Assembly (NCBI GenBank): GCA_030681645.1 | Contig: JAUXRX010000065.1 | Span: forward strand, 62,001 to 126,000 | Reading direction: 5' to 3' | Source of the DNA: Archangium sp. | GTDB taxonomy: Bacteria; Myxococcota; Myxococcia; Myxococcales; Myxococcaceae | Length of the DNA stretch: 64,000 nt | Shown here: piece after piece, positions 8,278 through 20,000 of the stretch | Numbering within the stretch: position 1 is the first letter of the stretch | Layout: each line of letters opens with the position of its first letter | Made by a program: the position numbers and the translations under genes | Notes under the pieces: generated by a model | The model's database searches: none | What the model was told of the DNA's origin: nothing | What the model saw: the letters and a program-made list of their open reading frames with translations, nothing else

Positions 8278-8299
8278 GTGCGTTAGGGTCCTGCCCCGC

Positions 8300-8962
8300 A
8301 TGAAGCGCTCCGCCTGGCTGGTCGTGATCGTCGCCCTCTCGTCCTCTTTCGCCTTCGCGCAGAGCGCCGCGTCGAAGCTCGAGGACAAGAAGGCCCTCAC
8401 CTACAACGAGATCGAGCGCGGCTTCTTCTTCGAAGGGCGCGGCGGCTTCTTCGGAGTGATCAACCCTCCGTCCCTTCCCACGTCGAGTTGCGTTCACGAG
8501 GGACAGACGTTGTCGCCCTGCACCTACTTTTCGCCGGGGCAGGCCATCGGGCTCGACATGGGCTTCGACATCGGGGACCGCGTCTCGCCCAGCATCTTCA
8601 TGCTCGCCTGGTCTGGCCGCATGGCGAGCGACTACACCGGGTTGAGCACCACCGGCGCGGCGTCGGGTGACTTCGGCGCCATCACTCCCGGCGCGGCCGT
8701 GAAGGTGCGGTTGGTGGGCTTCACCGATTCGCAGGACGTGCAGCGCACGTGGATCTACGTGCGTGGCGGTGGGGGCGTGGTGTTCTACAGCCCGTCCTCG
8801 CTGCTCCCCACCATCGACGTGCTCGTCACTGGCGGCCTGGGCATCGAGTACTTCACCCGGCTGCGCCACTTCGTGATCGGCCTGGAGGGCAACTTCAACT
8901 TCATGGCCCTCACCCAGTCGTTCGGCTTCTCGATTCTGCCGACCGTCAAATACGCCTTCTGA
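8300..8962 (+). CDS. Predicted small outer-membrane beta-barrel protein (GltH-like)
   Basis: A 220-residue exported protein with signal peptide MKRSAWLVVIVALSSSFAFA. The mature chain is built of short alternating strands with Gly/aromatic turns (GFFFEGRGGFFGV, GLDMGFDIGDRVSP, YVRGGGGVVFYSP) and ends in Lys-Tyr-Ala-Phe, a C-terminal aromatic residue typical of barrels inserted by BAM. In M. xanthus, gltH, encoding a predicted outer-membrane barrel, follows gltG; position and type agree, but sequence identity was not tested. It also carries one Cys pair in the N-terminal region. The ATG at 8300 is chosen over an upstream in-frame GTG at 8261 because the signal peptide begins there. No good Shine-Dalgarno is visible. 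Confidence 0.72.
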   Translation: MKRSAWLVVIVALSSSFAFAQSAASKLEDKKALTYNEIERGFFFEGRGGFFGVINPPSLPTSSCVHEGQTLSPCTYFSPGQAIGLDMGFDIGDRVSPSIFMLAWSGRMASDYTGLSTTGAASGDFGAITPGAAVKVRLVGFTDSQDVQRTWIYVRGGGGVVFYSPSSLLPTIDVLVTGGLGIEYFTRLRHFVIGLEGNFNFMALTQSFGFSILPTVKYAF

Positions 8963-9106
8963 TTCCCCGGTCCGCGGGACGGGCTCCGCACCGATTTTCC
9001 GGGGCCCTCGGTGGCGGCCCTTGACGGCCCCTCCACTCACCTGACAAGGCAACCTCTCGCGACCGGCATCAAGCCGGTCGATGCACTTTTCAAGAGCGAG
9101 AGCCCC

Positions 9107-10999
9107 ATGACGGTCGACAACAACAACCCGAAGCCCCAGTCAAAAACCGGCAATGGGTTCTCCTTCGATGACGCCCGCGAGGGCGGTCGTGGTGGCGGTC
9201 GCGGTGGTCCCGGCGGCCCCGGTGGCGGTCGTGGCGGCCCCGGCGGCGGTCGTGGTGGCCCGGGCGGCGGTCGCGGTGGGCCGGGCGGCGGGCGCGGCGG
9301 CCGTGACGGCGGCGCGAGCAGCGGCGCCTACCGGGTGGTGAACGAGCTCAGCTCGCTCGAGAAGGCGATCTCCAAGTCTGACGTGGTGGCGATGAAGGAG
9401 CCGCTCACGGCCGTGCTCAAGGCGGTCAAGCCCCTGCGCCTGAAGTCACTCGAGGCGCTCGACATCGGCACCCGCGGCAAGCTGCTCACCTCCCTCATGC
9501 GCGCCCAGCGCCTGCCCAGGCCTGCCCCGAGCGCCGTTTCCGAGGCGCCTCCGGCCGAGGCCCCCGCGCCGGTCGAGGCTGCTCCCGAGGCTGCCGCGCC
9601 TGCCGAGGCTGCCGCGCCTGCCGAGGGTGGCGAGGCTCCCGCTGCTGACGCGGCTCCCGCCGAGGCCGCTCCGGCGCCCGTGGCGGCGGCTCCCGCGGCC
9701 CCGGCGGTCGACCCCCGCGTCGCCGCGTGGACCGACAACCAGTTCACCGTCGGCCTCATCTGGTCGTCGATGAACGAGACCGATCGCGCGAAGACCGCGT
9801 TCGAGAACGCCGGCCGTCAGCCCACCGAGGCCGATCTCGCCGTGCCCGCGCACACCGAGCGTCCTGCCGACGCGCGCAGCGATCGCCCGTCCGATCGCGG
9901 CCCGCGCCAGGCGCGTGGTGGTGATCGCCCTGACCGGGGTCCCCGCGGTGACCGCCCTGAGCGCGCCGCCCGCCCCGAGCGCCCTGCGCGCCCGGAGCGC
10001 CCCGCGCCCTTCGTCTCGTCGGGTGACTGGCAGGCCGACGTGAAGACCCTCGAGACCGCCGGCCGCACCCGCGACGCGGCGCGCATTCACGAGAAGAACA
10101 AGTCGCACGCCGACGCCCAGCGCCTCTACGAGGCGGGCGGCGATCTGAAGTCGGCCCTGCGCAACGCCGCGCTGGGTGATCTCCCCGAGGCCTTCAACCG
10201 CCTCTCGGCCAAGCTCAAGGGCGAGGAGATCGTCGAGGCGCTCGAGCGCGCCGAGGCCTGGGAGAAGCTGATGGAGTTCCACGTCGCCAAGTCGGACTTC
10301 GACGCGATCGCCAAGCTCTACGAGCGGGCCACGCAGTTCGACCAGGCCGGGCTCGCCTGGGAGCGCGCTGGCAAGCTGTCGCTGGCCCGCAAGGCCTACG
10401 AGCGCGCGCGTGACGCGGGCTCGGCGCACCGCGTGCGCGATCTCGAGGTGCAGAAGCTGATCGAGCGCGGTGATCGCCTCGGCGCTGCCACCCTGCAGGT
10501 GACCGGCGGCAAGAAGGCCGAAGCGCTCGAGACCTTGAAGCCGCTCCCCGGCCCCAAGGCGTTCCACTTCATGCAGAAGCTCAAGCTGACCGCCGAGGCC
10601 GATGCCTTCGCGAAGGCGGAGCTGGCCAAGGCCGAGGCCGAGAACAACCCCGTGCAGCGCGCGCGCTGGCTCGAGCTGCTCGGGCGCCTGCCCGAGGCGG
10701 CCGAGGTGTACCTGGCGGCAGATCGCAAGGACAAGGCGGCCTTCGTGTTCGAAGCGCTGGGCGACCTGAAGAAGGCAGCCGAGCTCCTCGAGGCGGCCGG
10801 CCAGCTCGACAAGGCCCAGGCGCTCTTCACCAAGCAGGGCGACACGGCCAACGCCGAGCGCGTCAAGGCGCTGCCCCGCCCCGAGCCCAAGCCCAAGACG
10901 GCCGCCGCCGCTGCCGAAGAGGCAGAAGACGCGGCCAACGCCATGCCGCCCCCCGAGGCGCCCCCCGCCGGTGGCACCACGCCCGGCGCGAGCGCCTAG
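9107..10999 (+). CDS. RGG-rich protein with C-terminal TPR-like repeats, unknown role in glt-type block
   Basis: A 630-residue, probably cytoplasmic protein without signal peptide. Residues about 25-65 are a dense Arg-Gly-Gly tract (GGRGGPGGGRGG repeats). Next come a short ordered segment, an Ala/Pro/Glu-rich stretch, a second Arg/Pro/Asp-rich disordered stretch (RPERPARPERPAP), and from about residue 310 a helical array of TPR/SNAP-like repeats (IHEKNKSHADAQRLYEAGGD, YERATQFDQAGLAWERAGKL, FVFEALGDLKKAAELLEAAG). The array resembles that of the giant neighbour GltI. The frame is open 32 codons further upstream, but the ATG at 9107 begins the likely protein; no start has a strong ribosome site. 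It lies between a gltH-like gene and gltI, so a scaffold role is plausible. I recognise no exact family. Confidence 0.78.
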   Translation: MTVDNNNPKPQSKTGNGFSFDDAREGGRGGGRGGPGGPGGGRGGPGGGRGGPGGGRGGPGGGRGGRDGGASSGAYRVVNELSSLEKAISKSDVVAMKEPLTAVLKAVKPLRLKSLEALDIGTRGKLLTSLMRAQRLPRPAPSAVSEAPPAEAPAPVEAAPEAAAPAEAAAPAEGGEAPAADAAPAEAAPAPVAAAPAAPAVDPRVAAWTDNQFTVGLIWSSMNETDRAKTAFENAGRQPTEADLAVPAHTERPADARSDRPSDRGPRQARGGDRPDRGPRGDRPERAARPERPARPERPAPFVSSGDWQADVKTLETAGRTRDAARIHEKNKSHADAQRLYEAGGDLKSALRNAALGDLPEAFNRLSAKLKGEEIVEALERAEAWEKLMEFHVAKSDFDAIAKLYERATQFDQAGLAWERAGKLSLARKAYERARDAGSAHRVRDLEVQKLIERGDRLGAATLQVTGGKKAEALETLKPLPGPKAFHFMQKLKLTAEADAFAKAELAKAEAENNPVQRARWLELLGRLPEAAEVYLAADRKDKAAFVFEALGDLKKAAELLEAAGQLDKAQALFTKQGDTANAERVKALPRPEPKPKTAAAAAEEAEDAANAMPPPEAPPAGGTTPGASA

Positions 11000-11017
11000 A
11001 AAAACTCGTCATTCCGA

Positions 11018-11049
11018 GGGAGTGCGGGGTTAGAGTCCCCGCCGCTCCC
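11018..11049 (+). promoter_or_regulatory. Hairpin abutting the gltI start codon
   Basis: GGGAGTGCGGGG pairs with CCCCGCCGCTCCC (6-bp inner and 5-bp outer stem) around the loop TTAGAGT. The stem ends two bases before the gltI ATG. The only Shine-Dalgarno-like purine run (GAGGGAG) is in the 5' arm, so the fold would either hide it or bring it near the start. It could also serve as a weak terminator for the gene before. Confidence 0.5.
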
Positions 11050-11051
11050 AC

Positions 11052-14000
11052 ATGTCGAACACTCCCGAGAAGCCGTTTGGCGAGGTTGAGGCCAGCCTCG
11101 AAAAGACCGGCCGCGTCGACGAGCTCATCAAGCTGTACGAGTCCCGTTCGCGTGAAGTCCCGAAGGCAGAAGAGGCTGCGCACTTGTTGTGCCGCGCGGC
11201 TGATCTGTGTCGCGAGAAGCTGAAGAACCCGGTGCGGGCGGAAGAGCTCTTTCGCCGCGCGCTCGTCTATTCCCCCAACGCCCGCGAGGCGCTCGAGGGG
11301 TTGCGCGGCATCTACGAGGGGCGCAACGACGCGGCGGCGCTGGGCGAGGTGCTCGAGCGGCTGGCGCTGGTGCAGTCGGGCCCGGCGGCGGCGGCGATCT
11401 ACCTGCGCGCCGGCGAGCTCTACGAGACGAAGCTGCAGCGCCGCGATCGCGCGGTGCTCTGCTACCAGCTGGCGACCCGCGCCGCGCCGCAGGAGCGTCA
11501 GGCGTACCAGAAGGCGCGCAAGCTGCTGCTGGCCGAGGGCCGGCACGCGTCGGGCTTCGACTCGCTCGAGCGGGAGCGGGCGGCGCTGGGCGATCGCGAG
11601 CTGCTCGAGGAATACATCAACTTCGCCGAGTCGTTGATCGGCTTTCCCCAGGAGCACGGGCTCGCCACCAAGGCGCTGGTGCGGGCGCTGGCCGTCGACG
11701 GGAAGAACGCGCGGGCCGCCGCGATCCAGAAGGATCTCACCAAGCTCGAGTACGTCTGGCGCGACAAGGTCAAGGCGCTCAAGGGCCAGTCGCTCGAGGA
11801 ACGCGATCGCCGGGTCGCCGCGCGCATGTCGCTGCAGGTGGCGCGGCTCTACGCGTTCTACGAGCCGGGCGCGGTGGACAAGGTGAAGGAGGCGATCGAG
11901 CGCTGCTTCGCGCTCTGGCCTGCCATGCCCGACGCGCTCGATCTGCTCGAGCAGGTCGCCACCAAGGCGGGCGACGTTCGTGTGGCGCTCACGGTCTTCT
12001 CGAAGCTCGCCGGCGACACGCGCGACAAGCAGGCCAAGGTCGACCTGCACCTGCGCATCGGCCAGGTGCTGCTCTCGAAGCTGAACGATCAGCAGGGCGC
12101 GGCGGACGCGTTCGAAGAGGCGGCCAAGCTCGACCCGGCGCGGCCCGACGCGGCCGAGCTGGCGAGCGAGGCGCTGATCGCCGTGGGCAAGCTCGCCGAG
12201 GGCATGGGCGTGCTCGAGCGGCACCTGCTCACCATCAAGGACAAGAGCGCGCAGGTGGCGTTGCGGCTCAACCTCGCCGATCTCACCGCGAAGCTGCTCA
12301 AGGACCTCAACGCCTCGCGTGCGCACGTCGAGGCGGCGCAGAAGACCGACCCGAACAACGCGCAGGTGGCGTACCGGCTGGTCGCGCTCTACGCCGACGA
12401 CGGCAACCTCGAGGCGCTCTGGCCGCTGGTGGAGCTGGCCGCGTCCGCGCCGCGCCCCATCGCCGATCGCGTGTCGCTCTGCGAGCTGGTGGCGATGCTC
12501 TGCGAAGACCGCGGTGACGCGAAGAAGGCGTTCCACGTGCTGTCGCTGGCGCTGCCGCTGGACCCCGCCAAGGGCCCGCTGCTCAGGTCGCTGGTCGAGG
12601 CCGCCGGGAACGCCGGGGCCCAGAAGGAGCTGGCGCTGGCCCTGCGGCGCTCGGCGCAGGTGGCGCCGCCCGAGGCGCAGGCGCAGCTGTGGAGGCACCT
12701 GGGCCAGGTGCTGCAGTCGCTGGGCCGCCCGGCCGAGGCGCAAGAAGCCTGGCTCGAGGTGCAGAAGCGCCACGTCGACGACGCCGAGGCCACCGCGGCC
12801 CTGAGCGCGATGCGCAAGGCGCTCGCCGAAGAGCCGCAGGACCCGCGCTCGAAGCTCGAGGCCGAGGCGCGCAAGCTCGAGGCGTCCGCCGCCGATCCCG
12901 CGTCGGCCGCGGGCGTGTACCGGAAGATCCTCGAGCTCGACCCCGACAGCGTGCAGACGCTCAAGAAGCTGGGCGCGGCTTCGGCCAACCTCGGGCTGTG
13001 GGACGAGGTCGCCGTCGTCGCCGAGCGGCTGCTCGCGCTGGCTGACTCGCCCGCCGAGCGCCAGGAATGGCGCGCCCGCCTCGCCCAGCTCTACGCCGAG
13101 CGCCTCAACCGCCGCGAAGAGGCGGTGAAGCTGTACCTGAACCTGCTCGACGAGGGGAACAGCAGCGCCGCGGTGGTGGGCGGCCTGGAGCGCCTCGCTT
13201 CCCAGGGCGTGCGGCAGGGTGACATTTCGCGCGCGCTGGCCCCGGTGTACGCGCAGGCCGGCGACTACCAGCGCCAGGTGGCCTCGCTGCTGGTGCAGCT
13301 CTCGTCGGTGCAGGATCGCGACGAGCAGAAGAACCTGCTCACGCTGCTGGCCGAGACCACCGAGAAGCGCCTCATCGACGAGCGCGCGGCGTTCGATCTT
13401 CGCCTGCGCGGGCTCGCCCTCGATCCCTCTGACACGGCGTTCCGCGCCGAAGCGCTGCGCCTGGGCCACGCGCTCAAGGCCGAGCAGGAGCTCTCGCGCA
13501 CCTTCACCGAGCTGGCGATCAAGTCGGAGGATCCGGCGCTCACCGTCTCGCTGCTGCTCGAGGCGGCCGATCTCGCCGAAGAGGTGGGCGCGATCGACGA
13601 GGCGGCCACCGCGCTCAAGCGCGGCCTGGAGAAGTCGCCCGATCAGCCCGATCTGTCGCTGAGGCTCTCCGAGCTCTACCTGCTGGCGAAGCGCTGGGCA
13701 GACTGCGACCAGGTGCTCCGCCGCCGCCTCACGCTGGCCACCGCGGCCGACGAGAAGATCGCGCTGGGGCTGCAGCTCACGCAGGTCAACAGCGAGCTCG
13801 ACCGGCCCCGCGAGGCCGCCAGCGCGCTGGCCGAGGCGATCAAGGCCGGGGCGCCCGAGGCGGAGCACCTCCCGAAGCTGGGCCAGCTGCTCGAGCAGGG
13901 TGGGCAGCTGCGCGAGCTCACCGAGGTGCAGACGCGGCTGATCGCGATCTACGAGCAGGCGGGCGAGGGCGACAAGGCCTCGGCGCTCTCCATGCAACGC

Positions 14001-17000
14001 GCGAAGCTGCTGGAGACGGCGCTGGGCGACAAGGCCGAGGCCATTCGCCGCTACGGCGAGGTGCTGGCGCAGAAGCCCTCTGACGCCGACGCCCTGGCCG
14101 CGCTGGAAAACCTGCTCACCGACCCGACCCACCGCGAGGCGGCGGCCCGGGCGCTGCTGCCCGCCTACGACGCCGCGAAGGACCACCGCAAGCAGGTCGG
14201 CGTGCTGGCGGTGATCGCCGAGTGCGCGAAGGACTCGCTCGAGCGGCTCACCGCGCTCAAGCGCGCGGCCGAGCTGCACACGGTGCACCTGCGCCAGCCC
14301 GAGCAGGCGTTCGCCTCGCTGGCCACCGCGATGCGGCTGGCGCCCGAGGACGTGGAGATCCGCGCGGGCGCGCGCGCCGCGGCCGACGACGCCGACGCGC
14401 TCGACAGCTATGCGGAGGTGCTCGAGGAGATCATCGAGGCCGGCGCCGAGTCGGTGGCCGCTTCCCCTCGAGGCGCGAGTTCGCCGATCGCGCTCCACCG
14501 CGAGCTGGCCGACGTCTACGAGAAGAAGCTCAACAAGCAGGACGACGCGGTGAAGCACCTGCGCGCCGTGCTGCTGCTCGACCCCAAGCACCTCGAGGCG
14601 CTGCGCTCGTTGCAGCGCCTGCACCGCACCCGCGAGGAGTACCAGGAGCTGGTGCCGGTGACCGAGCGCCTGGCGGTGATGGAAGCGGACCCCGCGGCCC
14701 GCTCGGCGCTCGATCGCGAAGCGGCGGTGCTGTCGGAACAGAAGCTCAACGACCTCGAGCGCGCGGCGGTGAACTGGCGGCAGATCGCGGCGCGCGACGT
14801 GCTGGCCCGCGAGGCGGCCACGGCGCTCGACCGGCTCTACGCCGAGCTCGACAAGCCCCAGGAGCTGGCCTTCGCCCTCGAGCTGCGCAGAAACCAGGAA
14901 GGGCAGAGCCCGCAGGGGCGGGAGCTCGCCTTTCGCCTGGCGGCGCTGCGGCAGAACCGCCTCAACGATCCCCGCGGGGCGCTCGAGGTGTACCGGCAGA
15001 TTCTCAGCGAAGACCCCACGCACGAGGGCACGCGCGAGGCGCTGGAGGCCTGGGCGCGCGGCAACGACCAGGATGGCTCGGCCGCCGCGGAGATCCTCGA
15101 CGCGGTGCTCTCGCGCACGGGCGATCACCAGCGCCGCATCGCCATTCGCGAGGCCCGGCTGGTGCACGCCACCACGCAGACCGAGCGGGCGCGCTTGACG
15201 GGCGAGATCCGCGCCATCCTCGAGCGCGACCTGAACCAGCCCGAGGCGGCGTTCATGAACGCGCTCAAGGCCTTCACCGACGGGCTCGATCGCGACGCGG
15301 TGCAGGGCGAGCTGGAGCGCCTGGCGCGCGTCACCGGGTCCTTCGGCGAGCTGGCCGAGATCTACGAGTCGACGGTGGAAGAGCTGCCCGCGGGCGACGA
15401 GCACGTGGTGCCGCTGTTGCGGCGCGCGGCCGAGCTTCGCGAGCAGCTGGCCGAGCCGGAGGACGCGACGCGGGTGTGGAAGCAGCTGCTCGAGCACGCC
15501 CCGCAGGATCGCCAGGCCCTCGACAGCCTCTCGCGGCTCTACGAGAAGTCGAAGAACGCCAAGAGCCTGTCTGACGTGTACGCGAAGCAGGCCGCGCTCG
15601 CGAGCACGCCTGCCGACCGCTTCGACCTGCTGCTCAAGGCGGGCGAGGCGTTCGAGTCTTCTGGCGACGACGCGCAGGCGATCGAGGCGCTCAAGCAGGC
15701 GCACGCGATCAACCGTTCCCGCGAGGTGTTGATCACCCTCGAGCGCCTCTTCGGCAAGACGCGCCGCCCCCTGGAGCAGGCCGACGTGCTCGACCAGCTC
15801 GCCGAGAGCGCGCCCGACGACGCCGACCGGCTGCAGCACGTGGTGAAGCGCGGCCTCATTCTCGAGAAGGAAGGCCAGCCCGCCGAGGCGCTGCGGGCCT
15901 TCGGGGCGGCCTTCCAGCTCTCGCGCACCGAGCCGCAGACCATCGCCGCGCTCGAGCGGCTGCTGGCGGTGGACAGCGCGAAGCTCGAGGCGGCCCGGCT
16001 GCTCGAAGGCGCCTACCGCGAGCTGAACGATCTGCGCCGGCTGGTCGAGGTGCTCGACGTGCGCCTCCAGGCCACCGAGCCGACCCGCCGCATTCCCCTG
16101 CTGCTCGAGATCGCCAACCTGCGCGAGGCGGTGGGGCAGAAGAACCTGGCGCTCACCGCGCGCCTGAGGGCCTTCGGCGAGCAGCCGGATCACGCCGAGG
16201 TGCGCGAAGAGCTCGAGCGCCTGGCCGCCGACCTGGGCGCCTTCGAGGAGCTGACCGCCGCGTACGAAGACGCGCTGGAGCGGGGCATTACCGAGCCGCT
16301 GGCCGGTGAGCTGTGGCGCCGCCTCGCGGTGGTGTACGGCGATCGCCTCTCGCGGTTCGATCTCGCCGCGCGGGCGTGGAACGAAGTGCTGGCCCGCAAC
16401 CCGAAAGACATGTTCGTGCTCGAGCAGCTCGGGCGCATCTTCCGGCGGACCTCGCAGTTCCGCGAGCTGTCGATCGTGATGCGGCGGCAGCTGGGCCTCG
16501 AGACCAACATCACGGTGCAGGTGAACCTGCTCTTCGAGCTGGCCAACCTCGCCGAGGAGACGCTGTCGGACAAGGCCCTGGCGGCGCAGTGCTACCAGGC
16601 CGTGCTCGAGCGCAAGCCCGAGGAGCCCAACGCGACGCGGTTCCTCGCGCGGATCCTCTCGGAGACGGAGTCGTGGCCGGAGCTGGCCGTGTTGCTGGGT
16701 CGGCAGATCCAGCACGCGGAGGCCCGGCAGCAAGAAGAGTCGGCGTTGGAATTGCTAGTCCGCCTCGGCCGATTGAAGCTCACCCGTCTGAGCGACCCAC
16801 GCGGGGCGCTCGTGACGTTCCAGGAGGTATTGCGCCGGAAGCCCGCCCACGCGGGCGCCGTCGGCGCACTCGAAGAAATGGCGCGCTCAGACAATCCACT
16901 GAAGGGTGAGGCGGCCAGCACGCTCGAGCCGGTGTTCGCCAACGAAGGCGAGCACCTCAAGCTGGTGCAGATGCTCGAGGCGCGGGTGACGGCGGAGCCG

Positions 17001-20000
17001 CAGGCGGCCGAGCGGGCCGGGCTGCTGCGGAAGATGGCCGACGTGTATTTCACGCAGCTCGACAACGCCGAGATGGCCTTCGTGGCCGCGGCGCGGGCCC
17101 TGCGGGAGCTGCCCGACGAGCCGGCGAACCTCGAGCTGGTGTTGACCTTCTACAAGAAGGCCGACGCCGAGGACGAGATGGCCTCGCTGCTGACCGAGGT
17201 GGCGCCCCGGGCGTCGAACGACGCGGCGCGCGCCAACCTGTACCGGGCGCTGGCCCGGCTGCAGATGCAGGCCGACGAAGAGCAGGAGGCGATCGAGTCG
17301 TGGAAGCGGGTGATGGAGCTGGTGCCCACCGACGCCGAGGCGATGCAGCAGATGAGCCAGCTCTTCAGCCGCCAGGGGCGGATCAACGAGCTGCTCGAGG
17401 TGCTCAAGCGGCAGCTCACCATCGAAGAGGACACCCCCAAGCGCGCGGCGTTGTTGTTCCAGATCGGCTCGATCCAGGAAGAGCAGCTCAAGGACGCGAA
17501 CACGGCGATCGGCACCTTCCGGCGCCTGCTCGAGCTGCAGCCCGACGACGTCAACGCGCTGGCCCGCATGGAGCGGCTGTGCGAGGCGCAGAGCCGCTGG
17601 CCCGAGCTGGCCGACGTGCTGGCGCGGCGCCTGCGCGCGTTGCCGCCTGAAGAGCAGCCGGCGCTCACCTTCAAGCTGGCGGTGGTGCGCGAGACGAAGC
17701 TGCTCGACAAGCAGGGCGCGCTCGACCTGTACCGCGAGCTGCTGGCCGCGAACGCGCGGCACGAAGGTGCGCTCCAGCGCATGGACGGGCTGGTGCAGAA
17801 GGAGCCGCAGAACCAGCAGGCCTTCGAGATCCTCGCGGGCGCGTACCGGCGCGCGAGCGACGTGTCGAAGCTCTCGCAGTTGATCGAGTCACGGGTGGGC
17901 GTCTCGCCCGATCAGATCGAGCGCAAGACGCTGCTGGTCGAGCTCGCCTTTCTGCGCGAGGCGCAGGCCGAGCCCGAGCTGGCGTACCTGGCGTACTACC
18001 GCGCCTTCAAGGAAGACCCGAACGACGCGCAGCTGCGCAAGAGCCTCTACGCGGCGGGCGCGGCGGCGGCTTCGTACGACGAGCTGGTGAGCACGCTGCA
18101 GGCCGAGCTGCCGCGCCTGGCCGAGCCGCAGGACCTGGCCGAGGTGTGCCTGGTGATCGCGCAGATCAGCGAGCAGCGCCTCGACGAGAAGGAACAGGCG
18201 GTCGTCTTCTACGAGAAGGCGCGCACCGCGCACCCGGAATCGGCGTCGGGCAAGGCGTTGCCCGCGCTCGACCGGCTCTACGGCGAGATGGAGTACCCCG
18301 ACAAGCAGGCCGAGGTGATCGAGGCGCAGGCCGCGCTCGCCACCGAGCCCGCCGACCGGGTGGGCCTCTACTTCCGCCTTGGGCAGATCGCGATGGAGCA
18401 GCTCGACAACCCCGATCGCGCCGCGGGTGCGTTCGAGAAGGTGCTCGAGGCCGACCCGAAGCACCTGCCGTCGCTGCGCTCGCTGGAGATCCTCTACGAG
18501 CAGGCGAAGGCCAACGACAAGCTGTACCGGGTGCTCGAGCTGCAGCACGAGCTGGTGCAGGGGGCCGAGAAGGAACGGCTGCTGGGGAAGATGGCCGTCA
18601 CCTCGGGTGAGGGCCAGGGCAACGTCGAGCACTCGGTGAAGCTGTACCGCGAGCTGCTCGAGAAGAACCCGCGCAACGAGCAGGCCTTCGAGGCGCTCAC
18701 CAAGCTGCTGGAGCGGGGGCAGAAGGCCGAGGAGCTGCGCGAGCTGTTGCAGTGGAAGCTGCAGTTCACCGTCGACCCGCGCGAGCTGGTGCGGCTCAAC
18801 GAGCGGCTGGGCAGGGTGCTCTGGCAGCAGCTCAACCGCGCCGAGGAGGCCGTGCCCTTCTTCAAGGCGGCGCTCGAGCGTGACGCTCGGCACCGCGGGG
18901 CGCTCGAGGCGCTGCGCGACATCTTCGACGCGTTGGGCAAGCGCGAAGACCTGGTGATCGTGCTGCGGCGGCTCATTCCGCTGCAGGAAGACGCCACCGG
19001 GGTGAAGCAGATTCGCATTCGCCTCGCGGAGATCATCGCCGAGACGGCGCGGCGCGAAGAGGCGCTGGACGCGGCCCGCAGGTCGCTCGAGGTCGAGCCC
19101 CACCAGATCCCCGATCTCGACAGGCTCGAGGTCGTGTTCATGAAGCTGAAGGCCTGGCCCGACGCGGTGCGCACGCTCGAGGCGAAGGTGGCGGTGCAGC
19201 TGCAGCTCGAGGAGCGCGAGGCCGCGGCGCAGACGATGTTCCAGGTCGCGGAGATCTGGCGAGGGCCGGCGAACAAGGTGGAGATGGCCGGCGCCGCGCT
19301 GGAGCGGGTGCTCGAGATCGAGCCGTCGAACAAGCAGGCCTACGAGCAGGCGCTCGAGCTGTTCGCGAAGCTCAACGACTGGCGCAGCTACGCCCAGGCG
19401 ATGGACAGGTACCTGCCCAACCTGCACACCGACGAAGAGAAGGTCGTCGCGCTGCGCGAGCTGGCCCGGGTGCAGGAACAGAAGCTGGGCGCCCGGCAGG
19501 TGGCCTTCCTGCAGTACTGCCGCGCGCTGCAGCTGACGCCGTCGAACGACGAGATCCGCGAGCAGGTCGAGCGCCTCGCCGAAGAGACGGGCAGCTACGA
19601 AGAGCTGGCGGCCGTGTACGAGGAGATCGCCGAGACGGTGCCCCGCGGGCCCCTGGCCGAGCGGCTCTACCTCACCCTGGCCAAGGTGCAGGACACGAAG
19701 CTCGACGACCCTTCCGCGGCCGAGTCGTCTCTGCGGCGCATTCTCGAGTTCGACCCGACCAACGACCAGGCGCTCGAGCGGCTGGGCGCGATGTTCGCGC
19801 GGCGCGGCAAGAACAAGGAGTACGTGGTCTCGCTCGAGCAGAAGCTCGAGGCGGCGGGCAGCATCGAGCGGCGCAAGGAGATCCTGCGCGAGATCGCGCG
19901 GGTCTACGACGAGCAGATGAACGACATGGGCGAGGCCGAGAACGCGCTGGTGCGCGCGCTCGAGCTCGAGCCCGACCTCGAGACGCTCAGCGTGCTGGTG

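Noticed and set aside
5812..8400. 862-codon open frame on the minus strand
   Set aside because: Antisense to the second small secreted gene and gltG, both supported by signal peptide, FHA and TonB-like domains.
9061..9079. GACCGGC-ATCAA-GCCGGTC hairpin as a terminator before the RGG gene
   Set aside because: The stem is perfect but only 7 bp and followed by GATGCACTTTT; too weak to call, and it may simply be leader structure.
10863..16733. 1956-codon open frame on the minus strand
   Set aside because: It lies antisense to gltI and the end of the RGG protein. The translation is Leu/Arg/Glu/Gln monotony produced by GC-biased third positions on the other strand; no domain or ribosome site.
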